64,000 nt of DNA from Escallonia rubra. Lineage: Eukaryota > Streptophyta > Magnoliopsida > Escalloniales > Escalloniaceae. The notes below the pieces were generated by a model, which had not been told where the DNA came from, did not search any database, and saw only the letters and a program-made list of their open reading frames with translations. Below, one piece after another: positions 41,401 through 52,200 of this stretch. The position numbers and the translations under genes were made by a program. How positions within the stretch are numbered: position 1 is the stretch's first letter; every line of letters begins with the position of its first letter. The stretch spans positions 124,001 through 188,000 of the forward strand of contig JAVXUO010002773.1 of the NCBI GenBank assembly GCA_033065855.1, read 5' to 3'.

Positions 41401-43367
41401 TAGGATAATTATGAGCCGAATTTTGAACTTGTGGATTCAGATTTTAAATTGGTGAATTTTGCGGGACCAAATTTTTAAGGAAGGAAGAATGTAACACCCC
41501 AAAATTTTTGAGGTGCTCAAAATATTACTGATTGGTTGAGAGAAAAATGATGATGGTGATTTTTAGTGAGGCATTGCCATGCCTGTTAGGTGTCATCATG
41601 CTATCGTGACACCTCGTTCTTATTAAGGAGTCAGTGTTAATTACTTCTCTGATCGACACCTCGTTGAACCTATCATCGCGTGCTTGTGACGTGTCAACAT
41701 ACTATCGCGACACGTCGTGCTTCGAGCCTCTTAGTGCTTTGCTTAGCCCTGTCATTCTTACTAGGTTGCACAACCTTATCTTGCCACCTCGTGCTGTGCT
41801 TTGAGCCTTGTCGTGATTTGGCTAGCACTGTTGTGCTTGCTAGTTGGCATAGCCTTGTCTCGCCACCTCGTATTTCTTTCCATGTCGTGCTTCCTAGAAA
41901 TTCTATAAATAGCCCTTTGATCTCTTTCAAACTATCTGAAGCTATCTTTGACTATCATCTATAGACAATGAGTGAGAGAAGAATTAGTTGCGATGATAAA
42001 GAAGGATCATAAGGATTGGTCTAGAGAAATTGTAGTTTCTTCATGATTTAAGTAAGAGGAATACTATATCACTATTCTTTTATACCACGTGCTAATTTCT
42101 TAATGTTTCTCGTACTCCTAAATACTATTATTCTGAAATCTTGCTCAGATGTTTGTCTTGAATATTGACAAATATATTAGTTTTGAAATACGTTTGGGTG
42201 ACATGACTTAAGTACTTTTGACCAATGGCATTGCTCCACTGATCTATCGATGGTATGTTATAATATAGCTGAGCTTTGACGGATCCCTTTGAGGATACCG
42301 GAAGCAAGATGCTGAAGTTTGCAACTTGAATGTTGAATTGATTTACTAATTGTTCGGAGTACTAAGCCACAATTGTGCTGACGGTTTGACTACCGAATAT
42401 TTTGACTAATCCTGAATTGTTTAGCGTATTTGATTCAAATGCTATGGTGCTATGATTATCTCACTTACTGGGCTACCCGGCTCACCTCCCACCTTTTACC
42501 TTTCTAGTACAGATGATCATTTTGGTGCGCACATACATGCGGGATCTAAGCGGGACTTGTTGTTTTGCAATTTTAGAAATGCTCTAACCTATTTTTAGGA
42601 CTTGTTATCTGATTGGGACTGTGTTGTATTTGTGTGGAAGATATTGAATTATATGATTGGCGACCTCGGTCGTCACATCGAGACTATCACAACACCGCAG
42701 CATTCACTATGCACTAACACAAGTCTTACATAACTCCAAAATTCCCCAACAGGCAAAGCAACCACTCATGATAACCAAATCGTGGATCACGCGCCGAAAA
42801 TAAAACTCAATCCCACTCGACTACGAGCTAATCGCGATTAAACTGCCGTCACTTAAATTTCAGGACTATACCACAAGAACACATCGTTCAAAAAGTAATC
42901 ACAACACGAAACTCCCGGATGCACAAAGCAATCGGTCAACCTTCCCGTGCAAACCAAATCAACATCCCACGCCAAAAGTCCAACTCAATCCCACTCTGTT
43001 ACGCAGTAATCGCGATTAAATCACCTCTCAATTTCACCAATTACTTACAACAACTCAGCATTCAAAACTCCAAAACTCCACTGAAGTCATCACACGCCGT
43101 AGTTCACCTAGACAAACCTCAAAAAGTCGAATTCGATCCCACTCGGCTACGCTATAGTTGCGATTAAATCGCCCTAAAACATACAAATTTCGAGACTAGC
43201 AAAACCAAACAATACGGGGGAATTGAGGAATCTACCTGCGCGGCGGAATCGGGAGGATCGTCGAGAATCTGCCAGAGCGAATCGAGGTCGATGGAGAGCT
43301 GATCGTCTGCATCGTCGCTGGCCGAGAACTGATTCGGCGGCCAGTAATTATCGTCGGCCATCAACAT
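29432..43367 (-). CDS. CHR28-like: SNF2/RING helicase, CHR27/CHR28 (Rad5/16-like) group, complete, twelve exons
   Basis: Nuclear Snf2-family ATPase with a RING finger between the helicase lobes; Arabidopsis CHR27/CHR28 (FRG1/FRG2) act in RNA-directed DNA methylation. Exons on minus: 43367-43236, 39110-39071, 37921-37457, 37318-36237, 35713-35642, 35275-35198, 35096-34190, 33041-32911, 32666-32445, 31188-30424, 30343-30134, 29542-29432; 4215 nt, 1404 residues, frame kept. The N-terminus has the conserved [13 protein letters not shown], followed by an acidic, Ser-rich region (to about 590). Walker A GLGKT is at 624-628, DEAQ at 836-839, CLSGTPVQN follows, RING starts CGIC (about 1040) and CGHVFCNQC, and motif [13 protein letters not shown] is at 1335-1345. 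The start is MLMADD at 43367; 43385 and 43361 are alternatives. Odd: a 48-codon duplication in exon 10, just before VFSQWT. Longer than Arabidopsis relatives mainly in the N-terminal region. Confidence 0.95.
30569..30880 (-). repeat. In-frame tandem duplication in exon 10 of the helicase
   Basis: GCTTTCTCTCCCAC(C/T)AC at 30569 recurs at 30713 (spacing 144 bp). The two copies code related segments, both containing SSSLIS, ESSSC and [10 protein letters not shown]; the outer copy has an extra 24 bp or so. Only the copy next to 30569 continues into the helicase sequence VFSQWT. Confidence 0.85.
35872..36080. mobile_element. Small TG...CA element in helicase intron 4
   Basis: A 209-bp segment bounded by TGTTAGAATCC at the left and CCCTCTAACA at the right (7-bp inverted termini TGTTAGA/TCTAACA), as in short solo LTRs. 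No flanking duplication (AACAG against ATCCA), so the call is weak. It lies in the intron between exons 4 and 5 and does not touch splice sites. Confidence 0.35.
37922..39070. other. Intron 2 of the helicase; probable inserted sequence, unidentified
   Basis: A 94-codon frame at 38091-38372 (+) and surrounding sequence are more GC-balanced than the other introns, which suggests an insertion, but no family could be recognised and no terminal repeats were found. Confidence 0.35.
40131..40135. other. Target-site duplication TCGAG, left copy
   Basis: Identical to 42678-42682 on the other side of the miniature gypsy element; fixes its ends exactly. Confidence 0.9.
40136..42677 (+). mobile_element. 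Miniature gypsy-type LTR retrotransposon without coding interior
   Basis: Two LTRs, 40136-41330 (1195 bp) and 41490-42677 (1188 bp), start TGTAACACCC and end TCACA/GTCACA. The 159-bp interior keeps a tRNA-Met PBS, TGGTATCAGAGC at 41333-41344, and a polypurine tract, AAGGAAGGAAGAA at 41477-41489, directly before the right LTR. A 5-bp target duplication TCGAG flanks it at 40131-40135 and 42678-42682. No gag or pol remains. It sits antisense in helicase intron 1. Each LTR has a TATA-like CTATAAATAGCCC (about 40556 and 41903) followed by a leader-like part. Confidence 0.93.
41333..41344 (+). promoter_or_regulatory. Primer-binding site (initiator tRNA-Met)
   Basis: TGGTATCAGAGC two bases after the left LTR, complementary to the 3' end of plant initiator tRNA-Met, the standard primer of gypsy and copia elements. 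Confidence 0.92.
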
Positions 43368-43700
43368 CGCGATCCGACCATGCAAGTAATCACCAAACCC
43401 TAGAAGGAAAATCTTGGCCTGTGCAATGCGTCGAAGCGCTCAAAAGGAACTTCAATCCCGGAAAGAGACGGGATTGTCAATTGTCAAAAGAGAAGGCTAT
43501 ATAATACAATATAGTCTAGAGAGAGAGAGAGTCTTTGTTGTTATTTTCGAGAGAAAGAGAGCGTGGGCGGGGGGGAATTTACGGCGAAAATTCGTTACGA
43601 CTTTCGCTGCTCCAACTCAACTGAGAATCGGAGAGATTTAGATAGAGAGAGAGAGGGGGGGGGGGGGGGGCAGTCGTCAAAGTAGCGTAGCGTGTTGCTA
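43368..43700 (-). promoter_or_regulatory. Leader and promoter region of the helicase gene
   Basis: Upstream of the start codon lie GA-rich stretches (43512-43530, 43642-43655) and a G run at 43655-43670; on the gene strand these are CT-rich and C-run sequences, common in plant 5' leaders. No TATA box was seen, consistent with a housekeeping promoter. Confidence 0.5.
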
Positions 43701-44796
43701 AAAATGGGAATCAGTGTGTAGGTTAAGGATTTTATTGTCGTTGATTTTAAGGTCTTCTCGATATTGAGTCTTTTAAGGATTCGATTTTAGAATTGAACTT
43801 GGATTAGGAATTTAATTTATGTTTCTTTGTTTGAAACAGAAGGGGGTTTGAATTTTTTTAGTAATGTTTCGTGTTGGGTAATAGTGATAATGAAAATGTG
43901 ACTAATTTTTAGACAATTGTATATTACGTGGTTTAAAATGTTCTCGTGAGAGTATGTGGTGGCGGTGGTCGAGGAACTGTAGTCGATGTGTAAGCGGTGG
44001 TGTAACGACACTAATGGTGAGGATGGACGTGTGGTGTGCTGTATATATTGTTTTAGAGTATACTAAATGTATTTTTTATCGTAATGTCTTTTTTGTGATA
44101 ATTGCATTTATGATTTTTAAGTCTTAACGTATTGCCTATACCTCTAACTATATATCTAGTATCAAAGAAAGAAAAGAATAGCAAATAAGAAATAAAAAGG
44201 AAATATGGTTCAAATTTAGAAGAATGTAACTATAAGATTACTACCAATCCAATGAATCCGTAAAATCTGTCTTACGTAAAGTGTGTCTCAACTAAGATAT
44301 ATCGTTTAGCTCGAGAACACGTATAGAAGATCGGTGGCACCCATAAGTGCAATTCATTGGCCTGTGACCATAAGATCAACGTCGCTTCCTTGGATCAGTG
44401 GCACCTATCCGACAGTTTATGATCCTTATGACTTAAAAATTTTTGAATTTTTCCTGGGCTTTTTCCAGACTCACAATCATACTTCTTAAGATCCGTGACT
44501 CTTAATTAATGGTGCTCAAGCACCAACAGGTTGCCTGAAGTCTTGAACTTCCTTTGTAACTAATTGCAATCTAAATTTTTTTCACTTTCTCTTTAACTTT
44601 TTAAAATTCTTTCTAAGTGTCAATTGAATCCTTATCCTGAATGAGCTCTTGGTAACGTGAGAAAATTAAAGAAGTGCAATATTTACTTCTCTAAGTTACT
44701 GGGCACTGTATCTTGAGGATAGATTTTCCTTGAGTATATTTGCACCATAATAGGATAAATATTATTTATAAGATGAACAATATAAGATGAACAAAC
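43700..44796. other. Intergenic; nothing recognised
   Basis: AT-rich sequence upstream of the helicase promoter without gene-like frames. Confidence 0.5.
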
Positions 44797-45026
44797 TTTG
44801 GCTCCTACCCGGGCTGTAGAAATTTTCTTCCAACTCCGTGTATAGTGATAATTAACAGTCGCTAAATATTTTTAATGACTTTTTTTTAACACTATCAGCG
44901 ACAATTATTAGCAGCATTTTTTTAGCGTCACTAAATAAATGTCACTAAAAATATTTAGAGACGATTGATTGTCGTTATATAAAGGGTAGAAGGAAGATTA
45001 TTCCAACCGGGGTAGCAGCCAAAATT
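44797..45026. mobile_element. MITE with imperfect terminal inverted repeats
   Basis: The left end TTTGGCTCCTACCCGGG is matched by the inverted right end (reverse complement TTTTGGCTGCTACCCCGG). Inside, GTCGCTAAATATTTTTAATGAC is matched by an inverted GTCTCTAAATATTTTTAGTGAC, so nearly the whole 230 bp can fold into a hairpin. No coding capacity and no clear target-site duplication; superfamily not assigned. Confidence 0.7.
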
Positions 45027-46200
45027 TTTCCTTATAAGATAGCTTTCTGAAAGTGCATTGCCTAACATAATCTTGTTCTAAATTTGTTGCTTCTTTGAGT
45101 TTTCTAAGTCCATTCACCTTCACCATAAAATAATTCAAAGATAGTAATTATCTCAACATTGATGCTGCAACAATCCTGAAGGTTACACAACTTCAAGAAG
45201 TGGTAAGACTTGAGAGGTTCAATGTGTCGAATTACAAAAGATGGAGCACGTAGATTTTTTTCAATGTCACAAATTGGCTTACGTACTTTCGATGGGGTAT
45301 ATGGCACACGAAGTTGATCGAGCAGCGGATTTCTCTTTTTAATAACCGGTTGATGGAAGAATCAGCCGCATCACTAAGATACATTGAATAGGGGAGATTT
45401 AGCGTATAACCTAAATAAACTCCTAGTAAAGGGGAGAACGCAAAACAAAGAACCGGGGATCCTGGCATTTCATAATGAGGATGGAAAGAGTTCTAAACAA
45501 AGGAATGAATGAGACGTTGTACAGATTACTAAAGGAGATCAGTAGTACACATCGGATTAAGGAAAAGCCGCTGAGGAAAGAGCATTCGCTAGAGGCTGTG
45601 AATGGGCCTTGGATCGTTCCCATGTATGTAACTCTCAGGGGTATAGGGAAAATCTTATTGAGTGCATTCACTACCCAAGAACCTATCTCTAATAGTTATT
45701 CCTTTCTTAGACCGATGTTAAAGCTACTCTTGTTGATTCACCCAATGGAGCAACATTTGGTGATGTTTCTAACATTGCTTTTGCAAGCAATTCGCAATAA
45801 ATCGAACAAACTAAGAATTAAAAGAAATGGCTAGACGACTACTATTTGTGCCGCTACACCTTTCAATTCCATGACGGTTTCAGCGCATTTCCCGGTTACT
45901 ACGACATGAAAGATGTGGAATGCGATTCAAATAAGGTATGTGAATTTAAACGTTGGTAGTGAGTCTTTCCTTGTTAATTAGTTTATTGATTTCGAGAAGC
46001 ATGATAATAAACATAAAATGGATCAAGTCAATGGATTCTATGATATTGTTACCGAATGTATTAGTAGCCAAGTTAAAGGTTATAGTAAAAAATAAGGTTT
46101 TGATTATTTAGAAACTTTCTCGCTTGTTTTAACTAATTTCTATTAGATATATGTTATTTGTAGCCTTTAGATATAAACTTTAGCTACACCAGATGCATGT
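45027..46200. other. Probable 5' part of a degraded element; nothing certain
   Basis: A 119-codon frame at 45475-45834 (+) has no recognised motif. It may belong to the copia relic that follows, but the similarity is not good enough to call. Confidence 0.35.
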
Positions 46201-47350
46201 CAAACATTGTTTGTCAATGAAGATCTTAATGAGGAGATTTATATTCAGTAACCCGAAGGGTATGTTTTTCAAGGTGAAGAAAATAAGATATGCAATCTAA
46301 GCAAATCTTTTTATGATCTTAAACAACCACCTACATAATGATATATATAAAACTTAAGAAGAGATAAGATATTTGGCTTTAAAAGGAGTAGGAGTAGTAA
46401 AGACCGTAGTGCCGGGGCTATATGTTTAGCATTTTTGTTTTGTATTTTTATTTTCATGATTTTCGTATTCTGTTAGAAAATACGCTCCGGTATTTTTATT
46501 AATTTCACCAAAAAAAAATTAGCTACTTTTTTTTACATTGGGTTAAGTTTGGGTGAAAAAAGCTGTTTGAATAATTTTACCCAAAATAAAAACATAAAAT
46601 GATAAAAGTACACAAAAACAAAAGAATCTTTTTTAATCATCATTACAAAAAATAAGAAACGAAAATGATAAAAGTACGGGCCCAAATTAAATTACCTTGC
46701 ACCTTCATGTTCTATTGATCTTTGGTTCTACTTTAGATTGCATCAATAAGACAAATGGATCTAAATCTAGGAGGTAAAGTCATTAAGACGGATGACAAAT
46801 ATATTTTAACCGAATCTCATAAAATAGAAATTGATTTGAAAATTTTTAATTATGTTGACTTCAAACCTACTAAAACTTCTATATATTGACCCTCAATTTA
46901 AGTTGGTACCCAACTCTGGATCACTTGTCAATCAAAAGAAGTATGCAAAGGTAACTAGTAGTCTAATGTATGTTACGAATTATACTAGACCCGACATTGC
47001 AGGTTCTGTTGGTTTTTTTAGTAGATTCACTAGTAATCCAAGTCTTAAACATTGGAATGAATGTACTTATTAGAGTATTAATTAAGTTACTTGAAGCATA
47101 CTAGAGATTATGGTTAATATTATAAGTCTAAAACTCATGTGTTTGGAATGTTATAGTGATGCTAATTGGGCATCCCATAGACTTAAAGATGATTAAAGGA
47201 CCAATCACATTATATCGTGATAACCAAGTTGAGATACACAGCACTAAGAACAAGAGGACTTCAAATAATAACAAACACATTGCTATGAGATATAATCGTA
47301 TCTGAAATGTTGTTAAGAATGGTAAGGTTGCCCTCGAGGTCTTACCAACT
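46201..47350 (+). pseudogene. Ty1/copia polymerase relic
   Basis: Three parts of a copia pol appear in order with stops and frameshifts. Reverse transcriptase at 46201-46340 shows NEDLNEEIYIQ, PEGYVFQGEENK and FYDLKQPP (consensus ending YGLKQAP). The thumb/connection follows at 46795-47070, with SHKIEIDLKIFNY and YTRPDIAGSVGFFSRF. An RNase H trace at 47155-47175 reads YSDANWAS. The YVDD region that should lie between the first two is replaced by an unrelated AT-rich stretch (46380-46720). No LTRs were found. Non-functional. Confidence 0.82.
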
Positions 47351-48793
47351 AATCAAAACTTCACAAAACAAACAACCTTAGCCCCTCTAAGCAAAATAAA
47401 CCTCTCCCCCAACCAAATTTCCAGGTTTCCAGTTTCCTTTGCCATTATTATGCCACAAATGAAATTTGCCTACATGGGGAGTGTTGCTATCAGTTTGTGC
47501 TGTTGCTCGGAAGGCACTGGATTTGTAATATGGGTTTCCACCTAAAACCTTTGGCTACTTAATTCTCATGGACAGCTTGGGCAATGACAACCCAATGAAT
47601 ATACATGCCCTGCAGAGTAAATATGTATGCAATTGCAGTTATGGATGTTTGCTGCTGTATCTGCATGACTAATGATTATGGAAGAGGTTCAATTTTAGTC
47701 TTGTCTCGATGGAGAAGCTGCAACTTCCAACCATAAATATATTTGCTTTTAGTTTCTGTTTTCTTGATTGAGCCCGCAGTAATCCGACTGCTGCATCGTG
47801 TTCTTCCAGATCACCGATGAATCCGCCATGGTCTGCAAGGCTGGTGACGAAACGAGGTGGATGTTGGCGGGGATGTTATGACAAGCGCTACAACCTTACA
47901 AGGAAAGGTTTTGTGGCGTAACTTTACCTGGACATGCTATGGTAGTTGCTGATTTCTGTGTATTTAGTCTAGGAAACCGATAGGGGATGGACTAGTTAAC
48001 GACTTAACGTACTACAAGCCAAGATCGATCTTCTCCCAAGATTTTCTTATCAATCGAGAACTGTGGTGAACTTATATATGTCCTCTTAAGGTTTCTGATT
48101 TAGAATTTTTGCCAGCAGATCTTTTTGAAAGGCAAACGAACTATTTTCCTTGACCCGCTTGAAGGTAGGTCTTGTTCTGCGGCAGAATCTAACTCACCAA
48201 GTCGGGCGATAGAAACTTGTGTGTCTTAGACTTGAGAGTCGAAACTAACGTATGCATCAAAGCATCTTTGCACCGTCCTAGTGTCAGCAAATGATCCAGT
48301 CCCAATCGTAAGATGGTAGATTTTATTTATGTTGTTATGTAACTTCTAAGGTTGTTACAATATTTTGCCTTTGTTTCAAGAACTGCCATGCCTCAAACAT
48401 TGTATGTCATGCTACTTCAGCAAAAGCTTTTAATTTCTGCGTTGGCAGTGCCATTGGCATCGTCTTATACACCTATTACGAATCGTATTATACTCGTAGA
48501 GTTATTCTCGTAATATCCGGTATATGCCATCGTAGGTTGCATCAGTTGAACATTACAGGAATAATAAAAGAAATTCTAGCAAAAACCAAAAAACTAAAAA
48601 AAAAAACGTATCATGCTCCCATTCTGGATCAAAATGTGATCTACCAAGTTGTACATTATGGCTTAGAAGTTGCACAGCAGGTTGTTGTGTTGCTGGTAAA
48701 TCTTGCTCATGCTAAATGTATCAATACTGAAATTTCACTAAAAGCATGAGATGTGAACAAAGTGAATCATGCAGACTGGTCGATGAAATTTGC
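47351..48793. other. Intergenic; nothing recognised
   Basis: No gene-like frame on either strand. The part nearest 48793 should hold the 3' UTR of the small minus-strand gene. Confidence 0.5.
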
Positions 48794-49057
48794 TTATGAG
48801 TACTCCACCCAGAAAACAAAGACCCAAGTAGCTGCTGTTTCTTTAGTCTGCTGAGATGCCCTCTGTCTCTCCAATGCCAAGTTGCAGCTATGGTCGTCGA
48901 AGTTAAGGGCATAGTTCAAAGGATCATACTGAAATTGCAGCTTTCGGCCATTTCTTGCTGACTTCTTCGCTGCTGCTCTCATTCTCCCAACTAGGCTTCT
49001 GAACTGCTTCTTGCTGTAACTGTTGACCACCCCTACCAATCTTCCAACCAAACCCAT
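48794..49057 (-). CDS. Small conserved plant protein, function unknown
   Basis: An 87-codon single-exon gene. The N-terminal two thirds (MGLVGRLVGVVNSYSKKQF, then RSLVGRMRAAAKKS, QFQYDPLNYALNFDD) look like a family of short plant proteins that I recognise by the core FQYDPxxYALNFDDG but that has no known role. It is basic in the first 45 residues, with a mildly acidic centre, and has no signal peptide or membrane span. The start is the only Met before the conserved segment. A TATA box lies 137-145 bp upstream, which supports a real transcript. The C-terminal tail after residue 65 is not conserved to my knowledge. Confidence 0.72.
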   Translation of the reverse strand: MGLVGRLVGVVNSYSKKQFRSLVGRMRAAAKKSARNGRKLQFQYDPLNYALNFDDHSCNLALERQRASQQTKETAATWVFVFWVEYS

Positions 49058-49193
49058 CTGAAGTTTGATAATTTAATCCAAACCCAGAAACGCAGTTCTT
49101 GTTTCTTTAACAGAAACGAGAAGAAAAACAAATTGAGTTCTGAGTTTGATGAACTAGAAAATGGAAGTGACTAGCCATGGCTGATGGGCAGAG

Positions 49194-49202
49194 CCTTTAT
49201 AG
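49194..49202 (-). promoter_or_regulatory. TATA box of the small-protein gene
   Basis: CTATAAAGG on the minus strand, about 137 bp upstream of the ATG at 49057, which would give a leader of about 105 nt. Confidence 0.55.
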
Positions 49203-49209
49203 GCCATAA

Positions 49210-52200
49210 AGAAGTGAAAATTGTTCAACTTTCTGAAGGGTGGTAAGATTGAAAGGAAAGAACCGCTCAAGAGAAATAGGGGAATCCAGTTTGGTCTTTT
49301 GAAGAAACTGCGCCACTGTCCTGTGCTTTTCCTTGCATTGGGAGGCTCAAATTCCATCATCTACACACACTACTGTGTGTGCCTCTGAGTTGTCGGGTCA
49401 CTATCGAGGGTGTGGTCTCAGATCATCGGCGATTGATTTCTTAATCATAGAATATTACAACGAAAAAACAAAATATATATTTTTTTTTTACAAATTCCCA
49501 AGTCTTGATTGCTTATTTGCATATATAAGATTGAAACATGTAAACGAAAAGAGTGAAGTATAGGAGTTAATGTGTCATATTATTTCATAACGTAAAATTG
49601 TTCTCATCTAATCGGTAAATAGTTCTTAAGCGCATCTACACTTATAAACATTCTCAATTTTTAAAACCCAAATCTAAATTATCGTCTTTATATCGCCAAT
49701 TTTGCAGAAAACATAAAAATAATTCACCTGATACATCAATGTCACCAATTTTGCATAAGTTACTATGCTTATCTTTTTGCCTTCTTAGTGAATTTCTGTG
49801 CAAACCCTTTTTGTCTTCTTACAGATAGCCTATTTCAGCCTTTTACATATTCTCTCATCATTCAAATCCCTTTTGCCCCTCTTGGAGCTTCCTTGCCCTT
49901 TGGTCCCCATATCATATGACCTGTCATCCTCGGCTGTATATTGCATTCCTTGTCCCAGACGGACCTCAGTTTCTTGACATCGTAGCAATAATTGCAACAG
50001 ACGTACAAAGATCTATCAGTTTCGCCAATCTTTTACATTAGAAAGACAAAAGGCAAACCACGGCTTGATTAGTCATCCTCTGATAGACCAAAATTATGTA
50101 CTTAAACAGATAAGTTTTCAATTACGTACGTCTTGTAAACTGTTACAAAGACGAGGTATTCTAACTTAAAATTACTCGAACGCCAAGAGAAATATACAGT
50201 AGCACGCGGAGGGTGCGGGATACCATCTCATTTTGGAGTTACAATGAGGCTTATTTAAAAATGCGGCCTGCAACAGACCGATTTTGATATATGTGAATAT
50301 CCATAACACCGTTTGAAAATGTAGGTAGCCATAACATATCCGTCGTCGTGTATTAGAGCAATAATCAACATGTAACATACTTAGCAATACACGCGCACAC
50401 ACGCACATACAGTATTTTTACGAGAATTTTGGTACCCAAATCCCTATTTCAAATCCTTTCTAGAATTTCACAACTTCTCAGTTGTAATTACTAAACAGTA
50501 GATTTTATTTAAAGTAGTTCCAAAAGCTCAGCCAAATTAAAATCCTTACTTAAAATATTTCATCTCTCAAATACTTAGCTCGTGAAGCAAGACCAGCCTT
50601 GTGTAGGTGTAATACTTAGGCAAATCACCTAGCTTGATTATAGACCTCGGTTCAGATTTCTCAAAGGAGCCCAAATTTGAAATCAATGTCAAGGCCCAAT
50701 ACATTCACCTTTCCAGCTTTCAGCTGAATCGGTGGTAAACTAAATGGGTTACGGCCATCATTCGAGCCCATCAGGCCCAGCATAGCACAACCCAGTTACC
50801 ACATTTCATCAATTTGACCATGCTACCATTTGAAATATATCTGCTAGCCATGACGATTTAAAACCTTTATTTAGTTTTTGATTTTTGATAAGAGTGCTGG
50901 AAAGTAAGGTGAACTCGATCGCGTAGTGTAACTAAGTTCCGCGCTAAAGGTTATTCTTGCGTTTTTAACGGTTCTCTCTGATAATTTGTACAATTTCTTT
51001 TATTATTAACCTCATGAAAGACTTTTTTTTCCTCTTTTATTCGATCGCTCCCATTCAATTGCCACTCCTCGTATTGAAAAGTATAATTTGGCAAGTCACT
51101 TGTTTGCATAGTTGTTAAAGCCTTAAAGGCGTTGACTTGCGCGCATTCGAAGCAAGGCCTGCATAAGCTATACAAACCAATTCTATGGCATCAAAAACAA
51201 CATTAATAAGCATCTAAAGCAGGGTATCTTATAGTAAATTTCAACAGTGTCACTTGTCCAAATTCAATAACTCTATGATTCAATTATCCTTCAAGGAATC
51301 TCAACTGTTCTGCATGCTACTGGAATTTCAACAGTCATATATGCTTAAAGTGGATTGATGGACTTAAATTGGCATATATTAGTATGTTAGTAATAAGCAC
51401 GATGACATGCGATCACTCAATGCTACTTATATATAGAGTTCACTCAAAAGGAACTCATTGAAACCATGAATTTTACATAACTGAGATTAAGCTTTGGAGT
51501 GGGCTTCGTGCCATGTGCCTAGGCACAAAAGAGGCGCGCTTTTTCAAAGGGGCTGCGCCTAAAATTACACGAGGCGCTAACCCTTGTGTCTGGCTGCACC
51601 TTGTGCCTAGGCGCTTCTTTAATGACTATGCTCGTGTGTTAAGCTAATTATCTCAACTACTTGTGCTCTCCACGAGGTGAGGCCTAAGGAAATTATAAGA
51701 TGGAGATTGCCCATCCGGGGTCATAACAATGTGATCAGAGCCTGTGTGTTTGTCATCTATGATTGCTGTGGTTGCTGTCTATGAGACTAGAAATTAACAT
51801 GACTAATGGTGGTCTATGTGACTTGGATGAGATGGATTGCACAAGAGTGTGGCATTGAATACTTTCTTTTTTCGGATTTAGGTCTTGATTAGCAAAGTCC
51901 GTAGCGATACTAACTTTCTCTGCAGACATGCGCTTGCTTTTGCCGAACCACGTTAAATTTCACTTTTATCCCGTTATCTTAGTATTCAAATCGATGTTTG
52001 ACTCTTCAATTTTTCTTTAGTTGACCGAACTAAATGGGCGGTTCACAATCGTGTTCAAAAATAAATTATAACATTGTAAAGCTTATATCTGCTCTCCATA
52101 ACTCTACGCTTACACTTCTCGATACACAAAATGCTACTCCATATTACGTTATTTGTCGCGTATCTTTCCATCAAAGGGCAGGTTAACCTCAAAACTCCAT

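Larger units (their letters stand above)
39764..43195. repeat. Degenerate 150-180-bp tandem array in helicase intron 1
   Basis: Markers T(C/T)CCACTC followed by a TA- or CA-rich stretch, GCGATTAAA or ACAATT, and CGAGACTA(T/G)C recur at 39764, 39913, 40081, 42811, 42989 and 43137. Removing the retrotransposon at 40136-42682 leaves spacings of 149, 168, about 183, 178 and 146 bp. The last unit ends 40 bp before the donor side of exon 1. Confidence 0.75.
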
